Shown: positions 26,767-36,130, counted from the first letter of the stretch. The stretch: DNA of 64,000 bases from Salsipaludibacter sp963812245 (GCA_963812245.1 CAWEUK010000002.1:682001-746000); one strand, 5' to 3'. Numbers and translations: made by a program. The notes: generated from the sequence alone by a model not told the origin.

Positions 26767-26931
26767 ATGGCCAAGAGCACCAACCGGCCGAAGGTGACGC
26801 TTGCCTGCCCCGAGTGCAAGGAACGCAACTACATCACGACCAAGCACCGGGTCACCCAGCGCGAGCGCATCGAGTTCAAGAAGTACTGCCCCCGCTGCCG
26901 CCAGCACACCCTCCACAAGGAAACGCGCTGA
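26767..26931 (+). CDS. rpmG: 50S ribosomal protein L33
   Basis: 54 residues. MAKSTNRPKVTLACPECKERNY, then YCPRCRQHTLHKETR: two CxxC pairs make this the zinc-binding (C+) form. ATG follows GAGGAGAACGACC. The last 24 coding bases reappear at 27022-27045 outside any gene. Confidence 0.96.
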   Translation: MAKSTNRPKVTLACPECKERNYITTKHRVTQRERIEFKKYCPRCRQHTLHKETR

Positions 26932-26974
26932 CGACCGTGGTTGACGTGCCCAGTCGACACCAGTGAGGACGGAT

Positions 26975-26996
26975 GTTCTGAGCGTCAGCGAAGAAC
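26975..26996. repeat. Core hairpin after rpmG (GAGCGYAGCGA family)
   Basis: GTTCT, loop GAGCGTCAGCGA, AGAAC. This is the 5-bp-stem member of a dispersed hairpin family also found after nusG, rplA and rplJ. Confidence 0.55.
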
Positions 26997-27021
26997 TCCA
27001 CACGTGCCCGCCAGGGCACGC

Positions 27022-27045
27022 GCACACCCTCCACAAGGAAACGCG
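27022..27045 (+). repeat. Duplicated 3' end of rpmG
   Basis: 24 bases identical to 26904-26927 (the last codons of rpmG), 118 bp downstream, in frame with no start. It is a remnant of local duplication flanking the hairpin at 26975. Confidence 0.85.
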
Positions 27046-27143
27046 GTAGTTTCAAGTGTGGTCCAGTTCAGCCCACCACTGACTGGACCCTGTTCGCGGC
27101 CCACCGCTTGCGGTCCGCCGCGAACCGACGGCCCCTGGATCCC

Positions 27144-27353
27144 ACCATCCGGGGGCCGTCACCTTTCGGCTGGCATTCCTGGACGTTGTGAGCGCAGCGA
27201 GCAACTCCAATGCGCCGAGCGCAGCGAGCGCGCGCACCATCCGGGGGCCGTCACCTTTCGGCTGGCATTCCTGGACGTTGTGAGCGCAGCGAGCAACTCC
27301 AATGCGCCGAGCGCAGCGAGCGCGCGCACCATCCGGGGGGCCGTCACCTTCTT
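27144..27353. repeat. 92-bp tandem repeat, two full copies and a partial third
   Basis: Units start at 27144, 27236 and 27328. Each full unit holds two GAGCGCAGCGAG cores, one inside GTTGTGAGCGCAGCGAGCAAC (GTTG/CAAC arms) and one flanked by GCGC on both sides. The two full copies appear identical. No convincing gene lies in 26932-27431; this array, the hairpin and the rpmG remnant are what the gap holds. Confidence 0.9.
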
Positions 27354-27431
27354 TGTTCGGCGCGTGCCGATGCCGCCACCTCGAACCAGGTGCGCGGAGT
27401 GCCGGCGGTCCACACCGTCGACTGGTTCGCT

Positions 27432-28223
27432 TCAGGGGGCGAGGCGGTCCATGACATCGTCCACGGTGGGCGAGTCGGCCTGGCGCAGGTCGGCCAGGGC
27501 CGCATAGACGTCGGCGGCCGCCAGGTGGAACCCCTCGGGAAGGCCGTGGGCGCCGAGCGCCGCGGCGAGTTCGCGCATTTCCCCCTCGAAACGCCAGGCC
27601 TTGGCAGCGACCGGGCCGACGCGATCCGTGCGCTCGGCGATGCCGGGGATGGAGCGGCGCCACTCCGCGAGCACCTCGTCCTCGACACCTTCGGCCCGCG
27701 CCATTGCCCGCAGCGCCAGCAGCAGGGCAGTTGTGCCCTTCGTCCACCCGGCGAACCCGACCTTGACCGCGGAGGCGGCACCAACGGGGGCGTCGGTCAT
27801 CACCATGACCTCCAGGGCATCGTCGTCGAACAACGCCGCCACGCGACGGGCTGACGGACCTGCCAGGTACAGCCGCGTCGGATGATCGTCACCGTGCACG
27901 GGGGGACCACCGATCACCGAGCCGTCGACCACATCGCCGAGCACCGAGGCAATCGACCGGGCCGTGGCTGGCTGCACGGCGTTGGCGTCGAGGTAGGTGC
28001 CGTCGAAACCCGTTGCGGCGACGGCTCGGGCCACGTCGATGGCGACACCCGGCGGGCACAGCGAGATGACGACCTCGGCCTGGGCTGCGAGGGCATCGAG
28101 GCTGTCCACGTCACGAAGGCCGGCGGCCTTGGCGCGGTCACGCGTGGCGGCAGATCGTTGGCGGCCCGCCCACACCACCCGATGCCCAGCCTCCACCAAC
28201 AGGCCACCCACCGCCGCACCCAT
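27432..28223 (-). CDS. NAD(P)-dependent oxidoreductase with DUF1932 domain
   Basis: 263 residues from ATG 28223, but the true start is upstream: in-frame sequence before this ATG reads TVIGLLHPGAMG, the NAD-binding glycine loop. No ATG, GTG or TTG occurs before the stop that closes this frame; CTG at 28277 is the only start-like codon, so a start or an indel is missing. The rest (VVISLCPPGVAIDVARAV, YLDANAVQP, VKVGFAGWTKGTTALLLAL) is 6-phosphogluconate-dehydrogenase-like with a C-terminal DUF1932 helical domain. The substrate is unknown. Confidence 0.82.
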   Translation of the reverse strand: MGAAVGGLLVEAGHRVVWAGRQRSAATRDRAKAAGLRDVDSLDALAAQAEVVISLCPPGVAIDVARAVAATGFDGTYLDANAVQPATARSIASVLGDVVDGSVIGGPPVHGDDHPTRLYLAGPSARRVAALFDDDALEVMVMTDAPVGAASAVKVGFAGWTKGTTALLLALRAMARAEGVEDEVLAEWRRSIPGIAERTDRVGPVAAKAWRFEGEMRELAAALGAHGLPEGFHLAAADVYAALADLRQADSPTVDDVMDRLAP

Positions 28224-28573
28224 GGCGCCCGGGTGCAGCAGCCCGATGACCGTGGGGGTGTTCGAGGAATCGCTCAGTTCTCGTCCAGTTCGTCCAGCAA
28301 CTCGTCAGTCACGTGTGACCCCATGCGCTTGCCCTCGAGGGCGAAGTGGTGGTCAGTCGATCGATCCGTGATGGTGATCGTGTTCCGATCCGGGTGGGGG
28401 CAGGTGAGACCCTAGACGCTGACGACTCCCATCGGCGCACGTTGCGGTGCGATCCAGATCCCACGCCGGGACGGCCCCGAGTCACACGGCCACCAGCGCG
28501 GCAGGTGGTCACGGCATGCCTATGCTGGCCGTGATCGTCCAACGTGGCAGTCCGCCGGAAGGCACCTGACGAC

Positions 28574-29026
28574 ATGGCCCTCGACACCTCCCGCATCGGG
28601 AAGTCCTACGAGTCGTACGCCTACGAGGTGACGCGTGTGAAGATCCGCGAGTACGCGGCGGCGGTGGGCGAGACCGATCCTCGCTACTTCTCCGATGGCG
28701 ACGACTGCGTTGCGCCGCCCACCTTCGCGGCGACCTTCACGATCATGCAACCCACGGCCGCGCTGCTGGCCGACGACGGGCTGGGCATGCACATGAATCT
28801 CGTGCACGGCAACCAGGCCTACCAGTTCGGTCCCGAGCCGCTGCGGCCGGGCGACGTCGTGACCTGCACGCCCACGATCGTCGGCATCAGGTCACGCGGC
28901 GACACCGACATGCTCACGCTGGAGGTGGACTGCCGCCTGGCCGACGGGAGTCCGGCGGTCACGTCGACGACCCTGCTGGTGCTGTTCGGTCCCGGTGCGG
29001 ACGCCGACACGGAGGAGGCGGCATGA
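28574..29026 (+). CDS. HadA-like (MaoC N-terminal) dehydratase subunit
   Basis: 150 residues, hot-dog fold. IGKSYESYAYEVTRVKIREYAAAVGETDPRY and the VHGNQAYQFGPEPLRPGD strand are typical of the FAS1-like dehydratase / HadA family. In mycobacteria hadA and hadB sit at exactly this place, between rpmG and tRNA-Trp-secE, and form a 3-hydroxyacyl-ACP dehydratase. The stop overlaps the next start by ATGA. Here it probably serves fatty acid elongation. Confidence 0.88.
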   Translation: MALDTSRIGKSYESYAYEVTRVKIREYAAAVGETDPRYFSDGDDCVAPPTFAATFTIMQPTAALLADDGLGMHMNLVHGNQAYQFGPEPLRPGDVVTCTPTIVGIRSRGDTDMLTLEVDCRLADGSPAVTSTTLLVLFGPGADADTEEAA

Positions 29027-29481
29027 CGGGCGATGCCGAACAGGTCGATGCTGTGCCCCCCAGCGCCACGAACGGCGACGTCATCGACTGGGACACGGTG
29101 GCCGCCGGCGACGAGTTGCCCACGCTCGTGCAGACCGCGACGCTGGCGACGTCAGTCGCCTACGCCGGTGCCTCGGGCGACCTCAATCCGCTGCACTACG
29201 ACCTCGACGTCGCGAGCGGGATCAGCCCCACGGGCGGGATCATCGCCCATGGGATGTACTCGATGGGACTGGCCTCACGACTGGTGACCGCCTGGGCAGG
29301 TGGGCCCGACCACGTGGTCGGCATCGACACGCGCTTCAGTCGCCCCTGGCCCCTTGGCGAGCAGGCAACGGTGGGTGGTTCCGTCAGGCACGTGGACGGC
29401 GACATGGTCACGATCACCGTGTGGGTGCGAAACTCGGAGGACAAGCCGATCCTGCGTGGCCAGGCGAGGGTCACGCGCTGA
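29023..29481 (+). CDS. HadB-like MaoC dehydratase subunit
   Basis: 152 residues; the catalytic partner of the preceding protein. The hydratase motif is YAGASGDLNPLHYD...GGIIAHGMYSMGL, with the Asp and His of the R-hydratase active site, followed by RFSRPWPLGEQATVGGSV. Translation is coupled to hadA-like through ATGA. Confidence 0.9.
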   Translation: MTGDAEQVDAVPPSATNGDVIDWDTVAAGDELPTLVQTATLATSVAYAGASGDLNPLHYDLDVASGISPTGGIIAHGMYSMGLASRLVTAWAGGPDHVVGIDTRFSRPWPLGEQATVGGSVRHVDGDMVTITVWVRNSEDKPILRGQARVTR

Positions 29482-29547
29482 GCACGCCGCTTCCGTCGGC
29501 CCGGTGAACTCGACCCGCCGATGCCGCCCGGCTGGCCCGGGACGCGG

Positions 29548-29576
29548 TTGTCCGGTGCGCATGGTCGGGGTACGCT
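29548..29576 (+). promoter_or_regulatory. Likely promoter of tRNA-Trp-secE-nusG
   Basis: TTGTCC, 17 bases, TACGCT, about 97 bp upstream of tRNA-Trp. Confidence 0.5.
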
Positions 29577-29672
29577 CGGTTGCCCGCTGCCTTTCACGAG
29601 GCAGCGTTGCCGTGTCGGGCACTTGTCGTGATCCCACATTTCCAGGATTCCGGCACTCGTTCGACCGGCCCC

Positions 29673-29749
29673 ACGGGAGTAGCTCAATTTGGCAGAGCAC
29701 CGGTCTCCAAAACCGGCGGTTGGGGGTTCAAGTCCCTCCTCCCGTGCCA
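29673..29749 (+). tRNA. tRNA-Trp (CCA)
   Basis: 77 nt with encoded CCA; acceptor ACGGGAG/CTCCCGT, anticodon loop CTCCAAA with anticodon CCA. It lies directly upstream of secE as in most actinobacteria. Confidence 0.96.
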
Positions 29750-29785
29750 TGCAGGACCACCGTCACCACTCGAGAAGGCACCCAG

Positions 29786-30073
29786 ATGAGCCGTGAGGAC
29801 GAGCGCGCCGCGGACAAGGCGCGGCGTCAGGCCGACCAGGTCGACACGTCCGGCGTGTCCTATGCACCCGCCGGAGCGACCAAGCGTGCCCGTGTGCCCC
29901 TGCCGCAGTTCCTGCGTGAAGTGCGGTCGGAACTGCGCAAGGTGGCGTGGCCGTCACGGCCCGAGGTCATCAACTACTCGGTCACCGTGCTCGTGGTCAC
30001 GGCCGTGCTGACCACGCTGGTGTGGGGCATGGACTGGTTCCTGCGCGAGGCCGCGCTGCTGATCCTGTCCTGA
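29786..30073 (+). CDS. secE: Preprotein translocase subunit SecE
   Basis: 95 residues, single-helix form. A charged N-terminus, then FLREVRSELRKVAWPSRPEVINY and the membrane helix (about 65-90). ATG at 29786 follows GAGAAGG. It is co-transcribed with nusG, 36 bp downstream. Confidence 0.95.
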   Translation: MSREDERAADKARRQADQVDTSGVSYAPAGATKRARVPLPQFLREVRSELRKVAWPSRPEVINYSVTVLVVTAVLTTLVWGMDWFLREAALLILS

Positions 30074-30109
30074 CCGCTGCACCCCATCGCAACCAAGCGA
30101 GTACACGAC

Positions 30110-31160
30110 GTGAGTGATTCCGACATCTCCGCTGACACCCAGGTGGACGCGGCACCCGACACCGAGTCCGACGTGCCGACCGACGAGCGCGCTGGCGATG
30201 ACGCCACCGACGCCACGGACGGTGCCGTCCAGTGCCGACGACGCGTCGGCCGACGACGCGTCGGCACAGACCGACGAGGCCGACGACGCTGCCGAGGCCA
30301 CGGATGGCGCCGTCGAGGCTGCCGACGACGCCGACCAGGACGAGCCTGCCGAGGACGTGGCCGATGGCTCCGACGACCTCGATGACCTCCTGGGTCTGGC
30401 CGGTGCCGACACCGATGACGCCCCGCCCGCGCCCGCAGAGTCGGACGCCGACTCGGGCACTGCCACGGATGCGGACGACGATGGCCAGTCCGGCGACGAC
30501 ACCGACGGTGCTGGCGCCCCAGCGACCGAGATTCGGCGTCGTCCGGAGTCCATCGAGGACGTGCGCGACCGACGGGACCTGATTCGCCTGGTTGGCGACT
30601 GGTTCGTCGTCCACACCTACTCGGGCTACGAGCAGCGGGTCAAGGACAACCTGGCCAACCGCATCGACTCGCTGTCCGGCGGCGACCGCATCCACGAACT
30701 CGTGATCCCCACCGAGGAGGTCACCGAGTTCAAGAAGGGCAAGAAGCAGGTCGTCCAGAAGAAGTTCCTGCCCGGCTACGTGCTGGTGCGCATGGAACTC
30801 GATGACGAGACCTGGAACCTGGTGCGCCACACCCCGGCCGTCACCGGATTCGTCGGCGCGTCGGCGAACAAGCCGGTGCCGCTGTCGCTGCGCGAGGTCG
30901 CGGCGACCCTGAACATCCCCGACCGCGTGGTCGAGGTCGTCGAGGGCGAGGAGCCCGAGGCCGACACCAAGTCGCATGTCCAGGAGATCGATCTGGACGT
31001 TGGCGAGATCGTGCGCGTCACCGACGGACCGTTCGCAGACTTCACCGGCACCATCTCCGAGATCAACCTCGACCAGGCCAAGCTCAAGGTCCTCGTGTCC
31101 GTGTTCGGTCGCGAAACCCCCCTCGAACTCCAATTCGACAAGGTCGCCAAGATCACCTGA
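30110..31160 (+). CDS. nusG: Transcription antitermination factor NusG (frameshifted in the acidic leader)
   Basis: GTG start at 30110. A very acidic Asp/Ala/Glu-rich leader (~130 residues, with repeated ADDASADDASA) precedes the NGN domain (GDWFVVHTYSGYEQRVKDNLANRI, FLPGYVLVRMEL) and the KOW domain (DGPFADFTGTISEINLDQAKLKVLVSVFGRETPLEL). The frame changes from 2 to 3 near 30230; deleting one C gives GAVSADDASADD without a break. NusG is essential or near-essential, so this is most likely an assembly indel. Long acidic leaders are known in actinobacterial NusG. Confidence 0.94.
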
Positions 31161-31179
31161 CCCTAACGACGGCATGACC

Positions 31180-31272
31180 GCAGAACGAGCGCAGCGAGTT
31201 CTGCAACCTGCCCGAGGCACGAGTGCAGGCGCGCAGCGAGTTCTGCAACCTGCCCGAGGTACGAGGGCAGGC
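31180..31272. repeat. Hairpin plus 42-bp tandem duplication, nusG-rplK gap
   Basis: GCAGAAC (31180-31186), loop GAGCGCAGCGA, GTTCTGC (31198-31204): a perfect 7-bp stem of the dispersed hairpin family. The 42-bp unit starting at 31189 is repeated at 31231 with two substitutions. The rest of the 253-bp gap shows no gene. Confidence 0.85.
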
Positions 31273-31413
31273 GCGTTCGGCACACCCGCCGTCCGCATAC
31301 CCTCGACAAACTTCGCAAGAAGCGTGGACGCGGACGGCAGTTCGCGGTCACGACACCATCCATCCGTGGGAGGCAGTGTCCCTGCCGCATGCACCACGAG
31401 GAGACACACGACA

Positions 31414-31836
31414 ATGGCAAAGAAAGTCGCCAGTTTCATCAAGATGCAAGTCAAGGCGGGACAGGCCAACCCGGCCTCCGTGGGTCCGACGCTGGGTCAG
31501 CATGGCGTCAACATCATGGAGTTCGCCAAGGCCTTCAACGACAAGACGCAGTCCCAGGCCGGCGAGATCATCCCGGTCGAGATCACCGTCTACGAAGACC
31601 GCTCCTTCACCTTCATCACCAAGACCCCGCCGGCAGCCCAGTTGCTGCTCAAGGCAGCGGGTCTGGGATCCGGTTCGGGTGAACCCCACGTGAAGAAGGT
31701 CGGCTCGGTGTCGCGAGACCAGGTCCGCGAGATCGCCGAGAAGAAGATGCCCGACCTCAACGCCATCGACATCGATGGCGCCATGAAGATCATCGAGGGC
31801 ACTGCGCGCTCGATGGGCATCACGGTCAAGGGCTGA
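31414..31836 (+). CDS. rplK: 50S ribosomal protein L11
   Basis: 140 residues, full length, MAKKVASFIKMQVKAGQANP... with GPTLGQHGVNIMEFAKAFND and the C-terminal rRNA-binding domain (KKMPDLNAIDIDGAMKIIEGTARSMGI). ATG has ACGAGGAG upstream. Eleven bases separate it from rplA. Confidence 0.97.
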   Translation: MAKKVASFIKMQVKAGQANPASVGPTLGQHGVNIMEFAKAFNDKTQSQAGEIIPVEITVYEDRSFTFITKTPPAAQLLLKAAGLGSGSGEPHVKKVGSVSRDQVREIAEKKMPDLNAIDIDGAMKIIEGTARSMGITVKG

Positions 31837-31847
31837 GGGAGACGATC

Positions 31848-32570
31848 ATGGCAAAGCACGGAAAGAAGTACCGCGCAGCCGCAGCGCTGCTCGAAGAAGG
31901 CCGTGAGTACGGTCCCCGCAAGGCATTCAGCCTCCTCAAGGAGATGAACGCCGCCAACTACGACCCGACCGTGGACTGTTCGTTCCGGCTGGGCGTGGAC
32001 CCGCGCAAGGCGGACCAGATGGTCCGTGGCTCGGTCAGCCTGCCCCACGGCATCGGCAAGACCGCCACGGTCGCCGTCGTCGCCAGCGGGGCCAAGGCCA
32101 CCGAGGCCACCGAGGCCGGTGCCGACCACGTGGGTGGCGACGACCTCGTCGAACGCCTGCAGGCCGGTGAGCTCATCGACGAGCTCGACGCGATCATCGC
32201 CACGCCAGACCAGATGGGCAAGCTTGGTCGACTCGGCAAGGTGTTGGGCCCGCGCGGCCTGATGCCCAACCCGAAGTCGGGCACCGTCACGATGGACGTG
32301 ACCAAGGCCGTGACCGAGATCAAGGCTGGTCGGGTGGAGTACCGCACCGACCGCCAGGGCAACGTCCACACCATCCTGGGCAAGGCGTCGTTCTCGACCG
32401 AGCAGTTGCTGGACAACTACCTGGCGCTGCTGGACGAGTTGTTGCGTCAGCGTCCGGCATCGGCCAAGGGTCGATACCTGCGCTCGGTCGCCATCTCCAC
32501 CTCGGCATCGCCGTCGGTCCCCCTTGACCCGGCGGCGTCGCGAGACATGGTCGAGGACGAAGACGCCTGA
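31848..32570 (+). CDS. rplA: 50S ribosomal protein L1
   Basis: 240 residues. MAKHGKKYRAAAALLEEG, FRLGVDPRKADQMVRGSVSLPHG, PDQMGKLGRLGKVLGPRGLMPNPKSGTV. The C-terminus is slightly longer than usual (about 12 acidic/Ser-Pro residues). The stop codon is the first base-triplet of a 12-bp stem-loop. Confidence 0.97.
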   Translation: MAKHGKKYRAAAALLEEGREYGPRKAFSLLKEMNAANYDPTVDCSFRLGVDPRKADQMVRGSVSLPHGIGKTATVAVVASGAKATEATEAGADHVGGDDLVERLQAGELIDELDAIIATPDQMGKLGRLGKVLGPRGLMPNPKSGTVTMDVTKAVTEIKAGRVEYRTDRQGNVHTILGKASFSTEQLLDNYLALLDELLRQRPASAKGRYLRSVAISTSASPSVPLDPAASRDMVEDEDA

Positions 32571-32594
32571 TCGAGCGCCTGGGGCGCTCGATCA
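32568..32594 (+). terminator. Stem-loop at the rplA stop codon
   Basis: Perfect 12-bp inverted repeat (TGATCGAGCGCC / GGCGCTCGATCA) with a 3-base loop that includes the stop codon. No U-tract. Probably a terminator or mRNA 3'-end stabiliser between rplKA and the downstream region. Confidence 0.6.
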
Positions 32595-32598
32595 GGGT

Positions 32599-32622
32599 GC
32601 AGAACTCGCAGGCTCGTTCTGC
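32599..32622. repeat. Hairpin family member after rplA
   Basis: GCAGAAC, loop TCGCAGGCTC, GTTCTGC: same arms as after nusG and rplJ, with the loop in the opposite orientation. Confidence 0.75.
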
Positions 32623-32669
32623 GGCCGGTGTTCGACCGACCTGCTCGACTCGTCTTCCTGAGCAGCCAA

Positions 32670-32705
32670 GATGACGGCCCCCGCCATATGGCGGGGGCCG
32701 TCATC
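32670..32705. terminator. Bidirectional terminator between rplA and mtlD
   Basis: A 36-bp perfect palindrome with 18-base arms, core GGCCCCCGCCATATGGCGGGGGCC, lies between two convergent transcription units. It would fold on both strands. Confidence 0.8.
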
Positions 32706-32733
32706 GTTGTTCGGTGGCCTCGACGTGCGGTGG

Positions 32734-33884
32734 TCAGCCGTCCTGGTGGGCTGCGACCAACTCGACCAGCTCGGGTCGCAGCGGATGGTCGTCCGGGATC
32801 CCCATCACCTGGTCCACGACCTCGTCGGGACCAAGCTCGTCGAGCAGCCGCGCGAGTTCGGCGGCTTCGGGGTCATCATCGGGGTGGAAGGCCAACCCGG
32901 CGCCCATGGCCAGACCAGCAAGGCGTCGTGGTCCATGCCGCGTTCGGCCAGCTGGGATGCCGGGCTGATGAAGCGCTCGTGGCGCGACAGCTTGCGCAGC
33001 GGTGCTCGACCCGACGCGCGCTGTCGTGTCCGGCAGGTGCGGATTCGCGAACCGTGCCAGGATCTTGTCGACGTAGTCGGCCTGGACCTGCGGGTCGATG
33101 CCGTGCTTGGCGACGACCAGTGAGGCCGTCTCGTCCAGCACGGCCCGGACCCGGGCGGCGACTGCCTCGTCGGCCAGCGCATCGGCGATGCGCTCGATGC
33201 CCGCGGCGTGACCGAACCACGCCGTCGTGGCATGGCCGGTGTTGACCGTGAACAACTTGCGCTCGATGTAGGGCTCGAGGTCATCGACCCAGGTCACGCC
33301 CGGGATGTCGGGTTCGTTGCCCTCGAAGGGCGTGCGGTCCACGACCCATTCGAGGTACTGCTCGACGGTCACGTCGAGACCGGGTTCCTGGTCCGGCACG
33401 ATCCGGTCGACCGCCGTGTTGGCGAAGATCGCGCGCGTCGTGCAGGTCGCCGTCGTGGCCTGCCGCTGCCCACGCCTCCTCGACGTGGCCCTGCAGGATG
33501 TCGGTGGCGTTGATGGCGTTCTCGCATGCCAGCACTGCCAGCGGTGGCGGCATCCGGCGATCGCGCGGCGATGCCGTCCGCGATCGCCGGCGCCAGGTGC
33601 ACCAGGACGTGTGCGCCGACGGCAGTCGTGACCATGTCGGCCACGGCGATCTCGTCGACCAGCACGTCGGCCTCGTTGGCCGAGTGGACGGCCCTGAAGC
33701 CGTCGACCACGTGCGTGGCCGGATCGTTGCCGACCTCGTGGACCTCGTAGGAGTCCGCCTCGTCCAGCGCCGTGATCAGGTCGTCGGCGACGTCGGCGAA
33801 CACCAGCTCGTGGCCGGCTCGGTCGAGCAGGAGCCCGACGAAGCCGCGACCGATGTTGCCGGCGCCGAAGTGGACGACCGACAT
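32734..33884 (-). CDS. mtlD: Mannitol-1-phosphate 5-dehydrogenase (several frameshifts)
   Basis: Oxidises mannitol-1-phosphate, the product of the PTS, to fructose-6-phosphate. The N-terminus MSVVHFGAGNIGRGFVGLLLDRAGHELVFADV has the NAD-binding loop; later LACENAINATDILQGHV, IVPDQEPGLDVTVEQYLEWVVDR, VNTGHATTAWFGH and FISPASQLAERGMDHDALL match the family. Reading requires shifts near 33555, 33435, 33010 and 32920. Four in one gene of ~380 residues point to poor sequence here. ATG overlaps the mtlA stop (TGATG). Confidence 0.88.
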
Positions 33885-35876
33885 CAGTCCACCGCCTGCT
33901 CGAAGATGTCGAGCACTTCCTGCTCGCTGGTTGCAGCCTCGAGACGGGCCATTCTGCGATCGTCGGTGAAGATGCCAGCGATCGAGGCAAGCAGACCGAG
34001 GTGCTCCTGGCCGCGGCCGGCGATCCCGACGACCCAGTTCACGGACTGGCCGGACCAGTCGATGCCGTCGCGGGGAATCGCACGACCGACATGGCCGACT
34101 TCTGCACCAGTCCCTTGGCCTCGTTCGTCCCGTGAGGGATGGCCAGGCCGTTGCCCATGGCGGTGGACACCGACTGCTCGCGTTCGAGCATCGAGTCGAC
34201 ATAGGCGGCGTCGACTGCACCAGCATCCACCAGCAGGCGGCCGGCCTCGACGATCGCGCCGTCACGGTCGGTGGCGGTTCCGGCCATCACGATCGAGTCG
34301 GTGGTCAACACTGCTTCCGTGTCGGTCCGGACGGCGGTGGCCGTCGCGCCGCGCCGCTGCTGCGCCACCTGCGGCCGCTGCGGTGGCGGAGCTGCCGCTG
34401 CCTTCGGCGGCGGCACGCTGCTGCGAGCATCGCGACGATCTCGTCGTACTTGGGTGAGGCCATGAAGTTGTCGACTGACACGTGGACGGCCGAGCTCGGT
34501 CTTCTCCGCGGCGCGGGGGGTGAGGTCCTGGTGGGTGACGACCAGGTCCCACTCGTCGCGCAGGTCCGAGATCGCCTTGTTGGTCACCTCGACGTCGGTG
34601 AAGCCGGCGCCGTGGACCTTCTTGCGAAGGATCGAGGCGCCCATTGCGGACGACCCCATGCCGGCGTCGCAGGCGAACACGATCTTGCGGATCGGGCTCG
34701 TCGTGCTCGGTGATCGCGGCAGTGCCCACCAGGGCGCCCGCGACCGAGGACTTCTTGCCCTTCATGGCCTCCATGTCCGACGTGGCTTCTTCCAGGTCGC
34801 CGCCCGGGGCGCCGGTGACGCGCAGGAACCAGACGGTCAACACGAACGTGACGGCTGCTGCGGCAAGCACCGAGACGGTGATCCAGAACAGGTCGCCGCG
34901 AGCTGCCACGGCCCAGACCGCGAAGATCGATCCGGGTGCGGCCGGCCCCACGAGGCCGGTGTTGAACGTGACGTTGACGAAGACACCAGTCATGCCACCG
35001 GCGATGACCGACAGCACGAGGATCGGCTTCATGAGCACGTACGGGAAGTAGATCTCGTGGATACCGCCGAAGAACTGGATGATGATGGCGCCGGGGGCCG
35101 ACGCCTTGGCGATGCCCTTGCCGGCAACCCAGTAGCCCAACAGGATGCCAAGCCCCGGACCGGGGTTGGCCTCGAGCAGGAACAACACCGACTTGCCGGA
35201 CTCGACGACCTCGGCCGAACCCAACGGGGTCAGGATGCCATGGTTGATGGCGTTGTTGAGGAACAGGATCTTGGCCGGCTCGATGAAGATCGAGGTCAGT
35301 GGCAACAGGCTGTTGTCGACCAGGGTGTTGACGACGTTGGCGGCCGCGTCACTGAATCCGGTCACCAGTGGGCCGACCAGGTAGAGGCCGAACACTGCCA
35401 GCGCTCCGCCCAGGATCCCGGCGGAGAAGTTGTTGACGAGCATCTCGAAGCCCGCCCGCGTTCGGTGGCCAACCAGGCTGTCCCACTTCTCGATGACCCA
35501 GGCGCCCAAGCGGGCCCATGATCATCGCACCGATGAACATCGGGATGTCGGTGCCCACGATCACACCCATGGTCGCGATCACACCGACGACGGCGCCGCG
35601 GGTGCCATAGACCATCTTGCCACCCGAATGGGCGATCAGGATCGGCAGCATGTAGATGATCATCGGCCCGACAAGGCCGACCTCGTCGTTGAATCCGCCC
35701 AGTTCAGGAACCGGGAACCAGCCCACCTCGATGAACAACGCCGTGATCAGGCCCCACGCGATGAACGCCGCGATGTTGGGCATGATCATGTTCGACAACG
35801 CCGTGCCGAACTTCTGCACCGACGTCCTGACATTCGTCATCGTCGATCGATCGTTTTCGGTCGTGCTCCCACTCAT
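33884..35876 (-). CDS. mtlA: PTS mannitol transporter EIICBA (several frameshifts)
   Basis: Transports and phosphorylates mannitol. EIIC: VQKFGTALSNMIMPNIAAFIAWGLITALF, NNFSAGILGGALAVFGLYLVGPL, FFGGIHEIYFPYVLMKPILVLSVIAGGMTG. EIIB: MFACDAGMGSSAMGA with its Cys; VSVDNFMASPKYDEIV follows. A Pro/Ala/Gln linker leads without a stop into EIIA (LTTDSIVMAG, GLAIPHGT with its active His), so the three domains look fused as in E. coli MtlA. Shifts are needed near 35515, 34690, 34490, 34430 and 34070. ATG at 35876 has AGGGAG upstream. mtlD is coupled downstream; no mtlR is visible. Confidence 0.87.
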
Positions 35877-36056
35877 GAGGCTCCCTGTCAAGTACGCGGT
35901 CGAACATTCGATGCCACCCTAGTTGTGCCGGGGCTGCGTGTCGTGGGATACGAGAAAGGCGCGAGTGGGACCCAGTCCGAACCGGTCGCGGCACGTGACC
36001 TGGCAGACAGCGGCCATCGGTTCCCGTCGTGCCGGGACCGTTCGGGCCATCACGAG

Positions 36057-36088
36057 CGTCGGGCCCGACCGTGAGGTCGGGCCCGACG
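36057..36088 (-). terminator. Perfect 14-bp stem-loop upstream of mtlA
   Basis: CGTCGGGCCCGACC / GGTCGGGCCCGACG around loop GTGA; each arm is itself a near-palindrome. It lies 43 bases after the candidate small gene at 36131-36297 and before mtlA, so it may terminate that transcript. The remaining gap shows no other gene. Confidence 0.55.
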
Positions 36089-36130
36089 TGGTTCGAATCT
36101 CGTGAGTCGGTGACGGCGAGGCCGTCAGCG

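Noticed and set aside
27144..27353. CRISPR array
   Set aside because: The units are 92 bp and contiguous, without unique spacers of constant length, and no cas genes are near. The same holds for the array at 36375-36705.
28274..28324. Small ORF MGSHVTDELLDELDEN on the minus strand upstream of the DUF1932 gene
   Set aside because: It has a GAGGG upstream and a plausible longer in-frame stretch (TCPHPDRNTITITDRS), but a TAG interrupts it and no clean start exists. It may be part of a broken gene; too weak to call.
30110..30260. Programmed frameshift in nusG
   Set aside because: No slippery heptamer or downstream structure is visible, and similar shifts occur in unrelated genes. A surplus base is simpler.
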